From the NCBI GenBank assembly GCA_040392005.1, contig JBEBWT010000006.1, forward strand, positions 1 to 64,000: 64,000 nt of DNA, given 5' to 3'. Under the pieces are notes generated by a model. The model made no database searches. It saw only the letters and a program-made list of their open reading frames with translations, and had not been told where the DNA came from. This DNA is from DASRQK01 sp040392005. GTDB lineage: Bacteria > Bacteroidota > Bacteroidia > Sphingobacteriales > Sphingobacteriaceae. A program made the translations under genes and the position numbers. This document shows positions 1 through 7,755 of the stretch, piece after piece. The number at the start of each line of letters is the position of its first letter. Within the stretch, counting starts at the first letter, position 1.

Positions 1-532
1 AATTGACAATATAAAGGACCGCTACTGTCACGAAAGTGGCAATATAAAACCAGACTGCCACATACATATGCCGCTCCCTGCGCTTGACAATGGTACCGAA
101 CATATTGATACCAAATACCACCCAGATCAAAACAACAGCCACATCGATCGGCCACTCCAGCTCCGCATATTCGTGCGAACTGGTCAGGCCCAGGGGCAGC
201 GTAATGGCAGCCGCCAGAATAATCAATTGCCATCCCCAGAAATGGATTTTACTCAGGGTATCGCTGAACATCCTGGCTTTCAAAACCCTTTGCATGGAAT
301 AATAAACCCCCATGAAAATTCCGTTTCCGACAAAGGCAAAAATAACCGCATTGGTGTGCAGGGGCCTGATCCGTCCAAATGTTGTGTACTGGAGCTCAAA
401 ATTGAAGATCGGCCAGACCAACTGCAGGGCCACCAGTAAACCGACGGTCATCCCAACGATCCCCCAGATAATGGTAGCTACACCAAAATCACGGACAATC
501 TTGTTGTCATAATTGAATTGCTCTAACTGCAT
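1..532 (-). CDS. ccoN: cbb3-type cytochrome c oxidase subunit I (CcoN), N-terminal part
   Basis: The first 177 residues of a membrane protein read on the minus strand from ATG at 532 and run off the window edge, so the gene is partial. It begins MQLEQFNYDNKIVRDF and has hydrophobic helices near residues 18-43, 60-80 and 97-115. The segment RIRPLHTNAVIFAF contains His59, which matches the conserved low-spin heme b ligand of cbb3 oxidase subunit I. CcoN is the catalytic, proton-pumping haem-copper subunit of a high-affinity terminal oxidase in the inner membrane. In many Bacteroidota it is fused to CcoO, which cannot be judged here. A TGTCAT/ATGACA palindrome lies 50 nt upstream of the start, so Crp/Fnr-type control is possible. 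The identification is firm at family level; length and fusion state are unknown. Confidence 0.88.
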   Translation of the reverse strand, partial: MQLEQFNYDNKIVRDFGVATIIWGIVGMTVGLLVALQLVWPIFNFELQYTTFGRIRPLHTNAVIFAFVGNGIFMGVYYSMQRVLKARMFSDTLSKIHFWGWQLIILAAAITLPLGLTSSHEYAELEWPIDVAVVLIWVVFGINMFGTIVKRRERHMYVAVWFYIATFVTVAVLYIVN

Positions 533-581
533 AGCTAAAAAGAAGTTTAAATTTCGAGTGTAAAATTACGGTCATTTAATT

Positions 582-597
582 GTCATGCGAATGACAT
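582..597 (-). promoter_or_regulatory. candidate Crp/Fnr-type operator upstream of ccoN
   Basis: A perfect inverted repeat TGTCAT-gcga-ATGACA is centred at 589.5. This geometry (6-bp arms, 4-bp spacer) resembles Crp/Fnr-superfamily sites. A degenerate -7 element TAATTTTA lies at 562-569 on the minus strand. A start of transcription near 548 would place the palindrome at about -41.5, the usual class II activator position. The regulator is inferred, not seen. Confidence 0.5.
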
Positions 598-682
598 ATA
601 TTTCCAAATATAGTAATGTTTATCATATTTTCATAATCCTAAATAAGCTAACTATACACCTCATTATTTTACATTTTTTATG

Positions 683-690
683 TATGTTTG
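683..690 (+). promoter_or_regulatory. promoter -7 element of rpoN
   Basis: TATGTTTG matches the Bacteroidota TAnnTTTG element exactly. It lies 59 nt before the rpoN start codon, predicting a leader of about 50 nt. Confidence 0.5.
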
Positions 691-749
691 TAGTAATTTG
701 GGGTTATTATAATTTGTCGGCTCAGAACCCAGGTAAGTAGAATTAGAAT

Positions 750-2222
750 ATGCTGAAACAGACATTAACACAAAAATTATTACAGAAATTATCGCCACAG
801 CAGATCCAGTTTATCAAACTGTTGCAGGTGCCGACCGCCTCGCTGGACGCTCGGATCAAGGAGGAACTGGAAGAAAATCCGGCGCTGGAAGATCTGAGCC
901 TGGCGAACATGTCGGATCCGGTAGAGGAGTATCCGGACAAAGACCCTGAAGACAGCGCATTCAATGAGGAGGATTCTGGTCAGGAAATGGAAGAATTCAA
1001 TGTCGAAGATTATCTTCAATCCGATGATGTAGGGGATTACAGTGGGGCGGGATCCTACGGAGATGATGAAGAAGAACGTAAGGAAATTCCGATCGCCGTA
1101 CAAAATTCATTTTATGAAAGCTTACAGCAGCAACTGGGCCTGCTGGTACTGTCGGATCGGGATTACCTGATCGGCAAACAACTGATCGGCAGCCTGGATG
1201 ATGATGGCTACCTGCGCCGGCCGGTATTTTCGCTGATCGATGATCTGGCATTTTCACAGAATATTGATGCAGAAGTGGAAGAAGTGGAAGATATGCTGCA
1301 CGTGATCCAGTCTTTTGATCCTCCGGGTATCGGTGCCAGGGATCTGCAGGAATGCCTCCTGATCCAGTTGAGGAAAAAAGATCAGGACAATGAATACATC
1401 CAAAAAGCGATCCATATCATCGGGCATCACCTCGATGAGTTTACCAAAAAACATTACGACAAACTGGAAAAGACCCTGAATCTGGACTCCGAAGAATTGA
1501 AACTGGTCATTCAGGAAATCCTCAAACTCAATCCCAAGCCGGGAGATTCCGGTGCGGTAGCCGGCAAGCAGCTGCACATTATTCCAGACTTCCATATCAG
1601 CAACAATGATGGAGTGCTGCATCTGACCCTCAATGCCCGCAATGCACCGGAACTGCGAGTCAGCCGCTCCTACATGGATATGTTCGACCATTACGATAAA
1701 AGCGATCATAAGGATAAGAAAATGAAGGAGGCGGTGCAATTTGTCAAACAAAAACTGGACTCCGCCAAATGGTTCATCGATGCGATCAAGCAAAGACAGC
1801 AGACCCTGCTCAAAACCATGAACGCAATTATGAATTATCAGTATGAATATTTTCTGACAGGTGACGAGCGCAAATTGAAACCCATGATCCTGAAAGATAT
1901 AGCCGACCGAATCGATATGGATATCTCCACGGTCTCCAGGGTAGCCAACTCCAAATATGTACAGACCGAATTTGGCACTTTCCTGTTGAAATCCTTCTTT
2001 TCCGAGGCAATCCAGACGGATAGCGGTGAAGAAGTTTCCAATAAAGAAGTCAAGAAAATTCTGGAGGAGTGCATTGCCAATGAAAATAAACGTAAACCGC
2101 TGGCGGACGAAAAACTGACCGAAATCCTGAAGGAGAAGGGTTATACCATTGCCAGGCGTACGGTGGCCAAGTACCGGGAAGCAATGAATATTCCGGTTGC
2201 CCGGCTGCGCAAGCAATTGTAG
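750..2222 (+). CDS. rpoN: RNA polymerase sigma-54 factor RpoN
   Basis: This 490-residue protein is the alternative sigma factor that directs RNA polymerase to -24/-12 promoters and needs an AAA+ activator to open DNA. The N-terminal region I is Gln/Leu-rich (LKQTLTQKLLQKLSPQQIQFIKLLQ) and contacts activator and core. Acidic region II follows at about residues 50-110. The core-binding and HTH regions occupy the middle. The diagnostic RpoN box ARRTVAKYRE lies at about residues 468-477, followed by a short tail. Length is normal for the family. It begins a plus-strand run with the porin (2294) and lpxB (3524), and a TAnnTTTG promoter sits upstream. No nearby bacterial enhancer-binding protein is present to suggest targets. 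Confidence 0.97.
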   Translation: MLKQTLTQKLLQKLSPQQIQFIKLLQVPTASLDARIKEELEENPALEDLSLANMSDPVEEYPDKDPEDSAFNEEDSGQEMEEFNVEDYLQSDDVGDYSGAGSYGDDEEERKEIPIAVQNSFYESLQQQLGLLVLSDRDYLIGKQLIGSLDDDGYLRRPVFSLIDDLAFSQNIDAEVEEVEDMLHVIQSFDPPGIGARDLQECLLIQLRKKDQDNEYIQKAIHIIGHHLDEFTKKHYDKLEKTLNLDSEELKLVIQEILKLNPKPGDSGAVAGKQLHIIPDFHISNNDGVLHLTLNARNAPELRVSRSYMDMFDHYDKSDHKDKKMKEAVQFVKQKLDSAKWFIDAIKQRQQTLLKTMNAIMNYQYEYFLTGDERKLKPMILKDIADRIDMDISTVSRVANSKYVQTEFGTFLLKSFFSEAIQTDSGEEVSNKEVKKILEECIANENKRKPLADEKLTEILKEKGYTIARRTVAKYREAMNIPVARLRKQL

Positions 2223-2293
2223 TCTGCGCTATGAAGCGGGGTGGTTTCCGATTAAAATATATTCCAATCCAGTCAATTTATACACCTTTCTGT

Positions 2294-3514
2294 ATGTACA
2301 ATCCAGGGATTCCAAAACATTCACTTCTCTTACTTTTCGTCGTGTTTATTTGTTTTCAGACCACTGTATATGGTCAGGCCGAGCGGGATGACCGGGCGAC
2401 CATTGTTGATTTCAAAGGCATTCAATACACCAGTGAAGATTCTACTTTTTATGTAAATTTCCGTTTCCGCATGCAGAGCAGGCTGAAATACACCTCTGTG
2501 GCGGGTAACGATCTTTCAGTGAATGAGTTCGAGGCCCGGATCAGGCGCCTGCGGTTGCGGATGGATGGATATCTCTATGATCCCAGGCTCTCATACAGCA
2601 TCCAACTGGCCTTTGCACGGGGAGATTTGGATTTTGACGAAACGGGAGTACCCAATATCGTACGGGATGCCGTAGTGTTTTATAATTTCACAGATGATTT
2701 TTATGTCTCTTTTGGATTGAATAAGTTGCCGGGCAACCGGCAAAGGGTCACTTCTTCGGGATCCCAGCAATTTGCCGAGCGGTCGGTGGTCAATGCCAAT
2801 TTCAATATAGACCGGGACTTTGGGATCAAGGCTTACTATTCCAAAAGCCTGGGGGCCGTCCCGATCAATCTGGCCGCCGCAGTGACCACGGGTGAAGGCC
2901 GTGTGGCCAATGTGACGGATGACGGACTGGCCTATACGGGCAGAGCAGAATTTCTGCCTCTGGGTGAGTTCAAAAATGGCGGAGACTATTCGGAAGGGGA
3001 TCTGGAACGCGAGCCCAGTCCCAGATTGTCCATCGGGGGTGGATACAGTTATAATGCCCGGACTACCCGCAGCCGGGGACAGACCGGGAAATATCTGCAC
3101 AGTCCCCTGACACTCCGGACCACCTTTTTCGATGCTGTGTTCAAGTATGCAGGCTGGTCCTATCAGGCAGAATATATGAGGCTGGATGTGGACAATCCTG
3201 TCACCGTCCAACCGGATGCAGATGCGGTCTATGCTTTTAAGGGACAGGGACTCAATCAGCAGCTCAGTTACCTGATCAGTGATGAAGAAGGCTATGAGGT
3301 GGCGGGCCGGCATACGCTGATCAGGCCACACAGCGATATTGGGATGTATCAGGACCCCTTTGAAATTATCGAATTGGGACTGACCAAATATTTCCGGGCC
3401 CACCGCCTGAAATTGCAGCTCAATGGGAATTATTATGCAAATAAAGGCCGCTTTTCAAGAAGTAATCCCGGCAATCACTGGGGAGCGACTTTTCAGATAG
3501 AATTGGGAATTTAA
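2294..3514 (+). CDS. OprO/OprP-type porin, outer-membrane beta-barrel
   Basis: The product is a 406-residue outer-membrane barrel protein. The chosen start, ATG at 2294, gives a normal signal peptide: short n-region MYNPGIPKH, hydrophobic SLLLLFVVFICF, cleavage near VYG-QA. The frame is open upstream to an ATG at 2231, which would add 21 residues before the signal and is less likely. After processing, alternating hydrophobic/aromatic strands fill the protein (for example FYVNFRFRMQSRLKY and YSIQLAFARGD). It ends in the aromatic strand WGATFQIELGI, as expected for BamA recognition. The pattern matches the phosphate-selective porin O/P family, though Bacteroidota members are of unproven substrate. 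It is 9 bp upstream of lpxB, so co-transcription of two outer-membrane functions is likely. Confidence 0.75.
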   Translation: MYNPGIPKHSLLLLFVVFICFQTTVYGQAERDDRATIVDFKGIQYTSEDSTFYVNFRFRMQSRLKYTSVAGNDLSVNEFEARIRRLRLRMDGYLYDPRLSYSIQLAFARGDLDFDETGVPNIVRDAVVFYNFTDDFYVSFGLNKLPGNRQRVTSSGSQQFAERSVVNANFNIDRDFGIKAYYSKSLGAVPINLAAAVTTGEGRVANVTDDGLAYTGRAEFLPLGEFKNGGDYSEGDLEREPSPRLSIGGGYSYNARTTRSRGQTGKYLHSPLTLRTTFFDAVFKYAGWSYQAEYMRLDVDNPVTVQPDADAVYAFKGQGLNQQLSYLISDEEGYEVAGRHTLIRPHSDIGMYQDPFEIIELGLTKYFRAHRLKLQLNGNYYANKGRFSRSNPGNHWGATFQIELGI

Positions 3515-3523
3515 GCGAGAATC

Positions 3524-4702
3524 ATGAAGTACTTTATCATTGCGGGGGAAACATCCGGAGATTTGCACGGTGCGAATCTGATCGAACAATTGAAGCTGAA
3601 AGACAGGGACAGCCAGTTCAGGATTGTGGGTGGAGATGCCATGCAGAAAGCTTCAGGCGAGACTCCCCTGCTCCACACCTCTCAACTGGCATTTATGGGA
3701 TTTGTGGAAGTGCTGGCCAACCTGGGCAAGATTTCCAAAAACCTGCAACTGGTACGCAGTGCCCTCCTGGAATACCAACCAGATGTATTGATTCTGATCG
3801 ATTTTCCGGGTTTCAATCTGCGGATTGCCGAATTTGCCAAAAAGCACAATATAAAGGTCTGCTATTATATTTCGCCCAAAATCTGGGCCTGGAACCAAAA
3901 ACGGGTACATAAAATCAAACGGGTGGTCGATCGCATGTACTGTATCCTGCCCTTTGAAGTCGATTTTTACAAGCAATGGGGCATGGAAGTGGAGTATGTG
4001 GGCAATCCCCTGCTGGATGCCATTGCGAAGCACCGTCCCAACAAAGATTTTCTGGAGGAAAAAGGTCTGGATGGACGTCCGCTGATTGCGCTGCTTCCGG
4101 GCAGCCGGGAGATGGAGGTCAAAAAACTCCTGCCGGTCATGGCTGGCCTGAAACTGTTGTTCCCGGCACACCAACTGATCGTAGCCGGTGCCCCCAACCT
4201 CACCCATGAATTTTACAGGGAAAACATGCAGGGCCTGGATCTGCCGGTTGTTTTCCACGCCACCTATGACTTATTGCAGCATGCCGAAGCAGCGGTGGTG
4301 ACCAGCGGTACAGCCACTCTGGAAACTGCCCTCTTGAATATTCCGCAGGTGGTCGTCTATAAGGCCAACGCTCTTACCGTGGCCCTGGCCAGGAACCTGG
4401 TGAAAATCCGCTTTATTTCACTGGTCAATCTGATTACCAATATGCTGGCCGTCCGGGAACTCATTCAGCAGGACTGCACCACCGACAAGATCGCGGACGA
4501 ACTGGATCTGATGATCAACAATACAGAATACCGGGAAAACATTCTGGGAAATTACCGCTTGTTGAAAAGTCTTGTCGGCGAGCCCGGGGCCTCGGAGCGG
4601 ACGGCCCGGTCCATTATCGATTATCTGAAACAATCAACAGTTGATGATCCGGAAACATCAACTGCTGACAATGCGGAACCATCAGAAAATCAAAGCTCCT
4701 GA
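3524..4702 (+). CDS. lpxB: lipid-A-disaccharide synthase
   Basis: LpxB (392 residues) joins UDP-2,3-diacylglucosamine to lipid X, making the beta-1',6-linked disaccharide of lipid A at the inner face of the inner membrane. The family signature GETSGDLHGANL starts at residue 8. The central NPLLDAI and LLPGSREMEVKKLLP segments and the C-terminal nucleotide-sugar site (TSGTATLETALLNIPQVVVYK) are all present, as expected for a GT-B-like GT19 enzyme. The C-terminus carries a short acidic/serine tail (about 25 residues) not needed by the family. It is the last gene of the rpoN-porin-lpxB run; a strong terminator hairpin lies at 4838-4871. Presence of lpxB confirms a lipid A-containing outer membrane. 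Confidence 0.96.
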   Translation: MKYFIIAGETSGDLHGANLIEQLKLKDRDSQFRIVGGDAMQKASGETPLLHTSQLAFMGFVEVLANLGKISKNLQLVRSALLEYQPDVLILIDFPGFNLRIAEFAKKHNIKVCYYISPKIWAWNQKRVHKIKRVVDRMYCILPFEVDFYKQWGMEVEYVGNPLLDAIAKHRPNKDFLEEKGLDGRPLIALLPGSREMEVKKLLPVMAGLKLLFPAHQLIVAGAPNLTHEFYRENMQGLDLPVVFHATYDLLQHAEAAVVTSGTATLETALLNIPQVVVYKANALTVALARNLVKIRFISLVNLITNMLAVRELIQQDCTTDKIADELDLMINNTEYRENILGNYRLLKSLVGEPGASERTARSIIDYLKQSTVDDPETSTADNAEPSENQSS

Positions 4703-4766
4703 TTACCTAAAAACAGGATTAAAAAAATATTATTTATAATCTTTCTAAATAACAATAATAATATAC

Positions 4767-4774
4767 TATATTTG
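4767..4774 (+). promoter_or_regulatory. orphan TAnnTTTG promoter element downstream of lpxB
   Basis: TATATTTG on the plus strand lies between lpxB and the terminator at 4838, with no real gene after it. It would start a transcript near 4780. The only open frames behind it are 14 codons or shorter. Confidence 0.4.
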
Positions 4775-4779
4775 GACCA

Positions 4780-4871
4780 TCCATATGAATGAACCTAAAC
4801 GGTTTGTTTTGTATAGTTGTTTAGTTTAGTTAGATTAAAAACCCCGCTGATGTGAATCACCGGGGTTTTTT
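4780..4871 (+). ncRNA. candidate small RNA between lpxB and the FAS1 gene
   Basis: A consensus -7 element (4767-4774) is followed after about 60 nt of U/G-rich sequence by a strong intrinsic terminator (4838-4871), predicting a transcript of about 90 nt. The same layout, and some sequence resemblance, recurs at 50760-50856. The call is inference from the promoter-terminator pair. It could instead be the decayed leader of a lost gene. Confidence 0.3.
4838..4871. terminator. bidirectional rho-independent terminator
   Basis: AAAACCCCG (4838-4846) pairs with CGGGGTTTT (4861-4869). The loop can form an inner TGAT/ATCA pairing. T runs follow on both strands, so it can end lpxB (or the candidate RNA) on the plus strand and the FAS1 gene on the minus strand. 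Confidence 0.85.
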
Positions 4872-4893
4872 GTTTAGAATCAGGCTGATTCCC

Positions 4894-5448
4894 TTATTTT
4901 CCCGGAGGCAACAGCACCTTATCGATCACATGGATAATACCGTTGGCGGTATTGATGGTGGCCAGGATTTCTGCTTCTCCATTGACCAGGATTTTATTTC
5001 CATCCCTGGTAATCGAGATTTTCTGGGCATTTACCTGCTCAAATTGCTCTCCGTTCATCAAAAAATTCTCAGGCAGCTTACCCACATACGTGTGATATTC
5101 CAGAATATTGGAAAGATCCTTTTTATTCTCCGGCTTCAGCAGGTTTTCCACTGTACCAGCAGGCAACAGGTCAAAAGCAGCATTCGTAGGTGCAAATACA
5201 GTGAATGGTCCGGCATTGCTCAAAGCGTCCACCAGTCCGGCAGCCTGCACGGCAGCAACCAAAGTCGTATGATCCGGACTTGCGACCGCCGTTTGTACAA
5301 TATTGGGATTGGATACATCGTCCTGTACACCAGATTGCCCATGCATGGGGGCACTGCTGGTACTTCCGGTTGCGCTTTGTTGATTTTCGGTTGAGGTGCA
5401 TGCGGCCATAAATAGCATGGCCAACATTGCCAGTAACATTTGTTTCAT
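4894..5448 (-). CDS. fasciclin (FAS1) domain lipoprotein
   Basis: The product has 184 residues. The N-terminus MKQMLLAMLAMLFMAAC ends in a lipobox with Cys17, so it is probably lipidated and envelope-anchored. A Ser/Thr/Gln-rich linker follows. One FAS1 domain fills residues 50-184. Its hallmarks are HTTLVAAVQAAGLVDAL, the H1 motif FTVFAPTNAAFDLLP, the central ILEYHTYVGK and the H2 motif NGIIHVIDKVLLP. FAS1 proteins mediate adhesion or bind surface polymers; the ligand here cannot be told. It is a lone gene convergent with lpxB and ends at the shared terminator. Two direct ATGACA copies lie upstream (5493-5498 and 5503-5508). Confidence 0.9.
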   Translation of the reverse strand: MKQMLLAMLAMLFMAACTSTENQQSATGSTSSAPMHGQSGVQDDVSNPNIVQTAVASPDHTTLVAAVQAAGLVDALSNAGPFTVFAPTNAAFDLLPAGTVENLLKPENKKDLSNILEYHTYVGKLPENFLMNGEQFEQVNAQKISITRDGNKILVNGEAEILATINTANGIIHVIDKVLLPPGK

Positions 5449-5635
5449 ACGATTGTTCTTGGGTTTTTAAATTTTAAATTAGTTGGACTGAATGTCATTT
5501 TTTGTCATACAATAGCAATATCTTTCTTTCTCTGCACCAAACCTACTCAATAACAGGGCATAAGACTATGATTGAGATCAAGTGGAAATATGATCTGCAT
5601 CAAAAATACAATTAGGAAATCTGGCTCATTTTTTG

Positions 5636-5643
5636 TACCTTTG
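5636..5643 (+). promoter_or_regulatory. promoter -7 element of queA
   Basis: TACCTTTG on the plus strand matches TAnnTTTG exactly. It lies 44 nt before the queA start and is preceded by a T-rich stretch. Confidence 0.55.
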
Positions 5644-5687
5644 CAGGCTTATTCAGCAATAAAATAATCATTTGACAACGATACATT

Positions 5688-6737
5688 ATGAAGTTATCCC
5701 AATTCAAATTCAATCTCCCCGAATCTCTGATTGCCTACGAACCCGCTGAAAACCGTGATGAATCAAGATTAATGGTATTGCACCGGGATACGGGCAAGAT
5801 CGAGCATAAAATTTTTAAGGATGTATTAGATTATTTTGATGAAAAAGATCTGATGATCCTCAACAATACCAAGGTATTTCCAGCCAGGCTGTATGGCAAC
5901 AAGGAAAAGACCGGTGCGACCATTGAGGTATTCCTGCTGCGTGAACTCAACAAGGATCTGAGACTGTGGGATGTGCTGGTGGACCCTGCCCGCAAAATCC
6001 GGGTCGGCAACAAACTGTACTTTGGAGATAACGATCTGCTGGTGGCCGAGGTGGTGGATAATACGACTTCCCGCGGACGGACGATCCGCTTTCTTTTTGA
6101 TGGAACCGATGAGGAATTCCGTAAGAATATTGAAATACTGGGCGAAACGCCGCTTCCAAAATATATCAAACGCAAGGCGGTGCCGGAGGACAAATTCCGT
6201 TATCAGACGATTTTTGCGAAAAATGAAGGCGCGGTCGCTGCCCCTACTGCGGGCCTGCACTTTAGCCGGGAGCTGATGAAACGCCTCGAGCTAAAAGGGG
6301 TGGATTTTGCTGAAATCACCCTGCATATCGGATTGGGGACTTTCCGGCCAGTAGAGGTGGAAGATCTGACCAAGCACAAAATGGATTCCGAACAATTTGA
6401 GATTTCTCCTGAAACTGCCCGCCAGGTCAATAAAGCGCTTGATGAAAAAAGGAGAATCTGTGCTGTGGGGACCACTTCAATGCGTGCGGTGGAATCTGCG
6501 GTTTCGGCGGACAGACACCTGAATCCGGCGAAGGAATGGACCAGTAAATTCATTTATCCTCCTTATGATTTCAGCATTGCCAATAGCATGATCACGAACT
6601 TCCATACACCTGAGTCCACCCTGCTGGTCATGGTGGTTGCCTTCGGTGGCTATGAGAATGTGATGAATGCCTATGAGGTGGCCGTCAAGGAAAAATACCG
6701 CTTTTACAGCTATGGGGATGCCATGCTGATCATCTGA
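5688..6737 (+). CDS. queA: S-adenosylmethionine:tRNA ribosyltransferase-isomerase
   Basis: QueA (349 residues) transfers and isomerises the ribosyl part of SAM onto preQ1 at tRNA position 34, forming epoxyqueuosine. The protein is full length and carries the family blocks near the N-terminus (MKLSQFKFNLPESLIAYEPA, then DESRLMVL), the NNTKVFPARLYG block, the AAPTAGLHFS motif mid-protein, HIGLGTFRPVEVEDLTKHKM, and the end SMITNFHTPESTLLVMVVAFGG. It has its own consensus promoter 44 nt upstream and is followed 4 bp later by ispD, so the two are probably co-transcribed despite unrelated roles. Confidence 0.96.
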   Translation: MKLSQFKFNLPESLIAYEPAENRDESRLMVLHRDTGKIEHKIFKDVLDYFDEKDLMILNNTKVFPARLYGNKEKTGATIEVFLLRELNKDLRLWDVLVDPARKIRVGNKLYFGDNDLLVAEVVDNTTSRGRTIRFLFDGTDEEFRKNIEILGETPLPKYIKRKAVPEDKFRYQTIFAKNEGAVAAPTAGLHFSRELMKRLELKGVDFAEITLHIGLGTFRPVEVEDLTKHKMDSEQFEISPETARQVNKALDEKRRICAVGTTSMRAVESAVSADRHLNPAKEWTSKFIYPPYDFSIANSMITNFHTPESTLLVMVVAFGGYENVMNAYEVAVKEKYRFYSYGDAMLII

Positions 6738-6741
6738 TCCC

Positions 6742-7440
6742 ATGCCGAATTTTGCCATTATCGTCGCAGCGGGCAGCGGGCAGCGAATGAACAATTCTCT
6801 GCCCAAGCAATTCCACTTGCTGGACGGGCTGCCTGTTTTGATGCGCACGATCCATGCTTTCTTCCGGGCCAACGGATCCAAGCCGGAAATTGTGGTGGTC
6901 CTGGCGGCAGAATGGATGGATTACTGGACGGATCTCTGTTATAAATTCCAATTCCATGTCCCTCACTTTATCGTGGAAGGCGGAAGCAGCCGGTTTCAGA
7001 GTGTCCGAAACGGATTGGATTTTATTGTTTCCGAAAAATTGGCCGGGGAGGAAATGAGAGCGGATTCCGTAATCGCAGTCCACGATGGTGCCAGACCCCT
7101 GGTCAGTTCCCTATTGATCGACGAAACCTTTGAGGTCGCCGCCCGTAATGGCGCAGTGGTACCCGGCATATCGAGTGCAGACTCTGTGAGATACGCAGAA
7201 AGCGGTTCAAACAAAGCCCTGCCCCGAGATCAGGTTTATCTGATCCAGACTCCGCAGACTTTCCGTGCGGCCGTTATCCTAAATGCTTATCTTCAGGAGG
7301 AATCCCCGCTGTTTACCGATGATGCTTCTGTCGTTGAAGCAAACGGAACCCCGGTCACCCTCATTGAAGGCGACAAAACCAACCTGAAAATCACGACTGA
7401 AACAGACCTGGCCGTTGCTGCCGTCTATTTACAGCAGTAA
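6742..7440 (+). CDS. ispD: 2-C-methyl-D-erythritol 4-phosphate cytidylyltransferase
   Basis: IspD (232 residues) adds CMP to MEP, the third step of the non-mevalonate isoprenoid pathway. The CTP-binding loop AAGSGQRMNNSLPKQF (residues 9-24) with Arg15 and Lys22 is intact, and the VHDGARPLVS metal/nucleotide motif lies near the middle. The end EGDKTNLKITTETDLAVA is typical (NxKITTxxDL). It starts 4 bp after queA. No ispF is adjacent, unlike in many Proteobacteria. Confidence 0.95.
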   Translation: MPNFAIIVAAGSGQRMNNSLPKQFHLLDGLPVLMRTIHAFFRANGSKPEIVVVLAAEWMDYWTDLCYKFQFHVPHFIVEGGSSRFQSVRNGLDFIVSEKLAGEEMRADSVIAVHDGARPLVSSLLIDETFEVAARNGAVVPGISSADSVRYAESGSNKALPRDQVYLIQTPQTFRAAVILNAYLQEESPLFTDDASVVEANGTPVTLIEGDKTNLKITTETDLAVAAVYLQQ

Positions 7441-7477
7441 TCCTTTTATTCCGATTTCTGCTATGCCATCAGGCCTG

Positions 7478-7630
7478 TCAGGCGGCTCCCCGGATCACCC
7501 GCAGCAATATCGCGATCACCGCAATGACCAATAATACATGGATAATCCCACTGGAGACAAAGCCTCCAAAAAAACCGACAGCCCACACGATGACCAGGAT
7601 CACAGCGATGGTATAAAGCAAATTTCCCAT
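7478..7630 (-). CDS. small Lmo0937/DUF5670-type membrane protein
   Basis: A 50-codon gene starting at ATG 7630 reads MGNLLYTIAVILVIVWAVGF followed by FGGFVSSGIIHVLLVIAVIA and ILLRVIRGAA. The pattern LLYTIAVILVIVWAVGFFGG...GGLIHxLLVIAxIxxLLRxI is that of the Lmo0937 (DUF5670) family: two short transmembrane helices with a glycine hinge. These proteins are widespread, often stress-linked, and of unknown function. The frame differs from the longer overlapping open frame, which is a shadow. It lies convergent to ispD, downstream of the MBL gene with a 125-bp gap. The family match is by pattern recognition only. Confidence 0.8.
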   Translation of the reverse strand: MGNLLYTIAVILVIVWAVGFFGGFVSSGIIHVLLVIAVIAILLRVIRGAA

Positions 7631-7755
7631 AAAAATTGTTTATTGTTAATAATTCCAATTGAACATTTACTGCACAATCCGATAACTGTTTCTTTATATA
7701 ACAACAAAACAGGTTTTTTGTTTTAAGGAATTTTCAGGTTTCCGGAAAGAATTTT

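Noticed and set aside
1254..2216. 320-codon open frame on the minus strand opposite rpoN
   Set aside because: It is the antisense shadow of rpoN, has no recognisable domain or start context, and rpoN carries all sigma-54 motifs.
7461..7658. 65-codon minus-strand frame after ispD
   Set aside because: Cys/Gly-rich nonsense translation. The 50-codon frame at 7478-7630 reads as a recognisable two-helix membrane protein in the same DNA.
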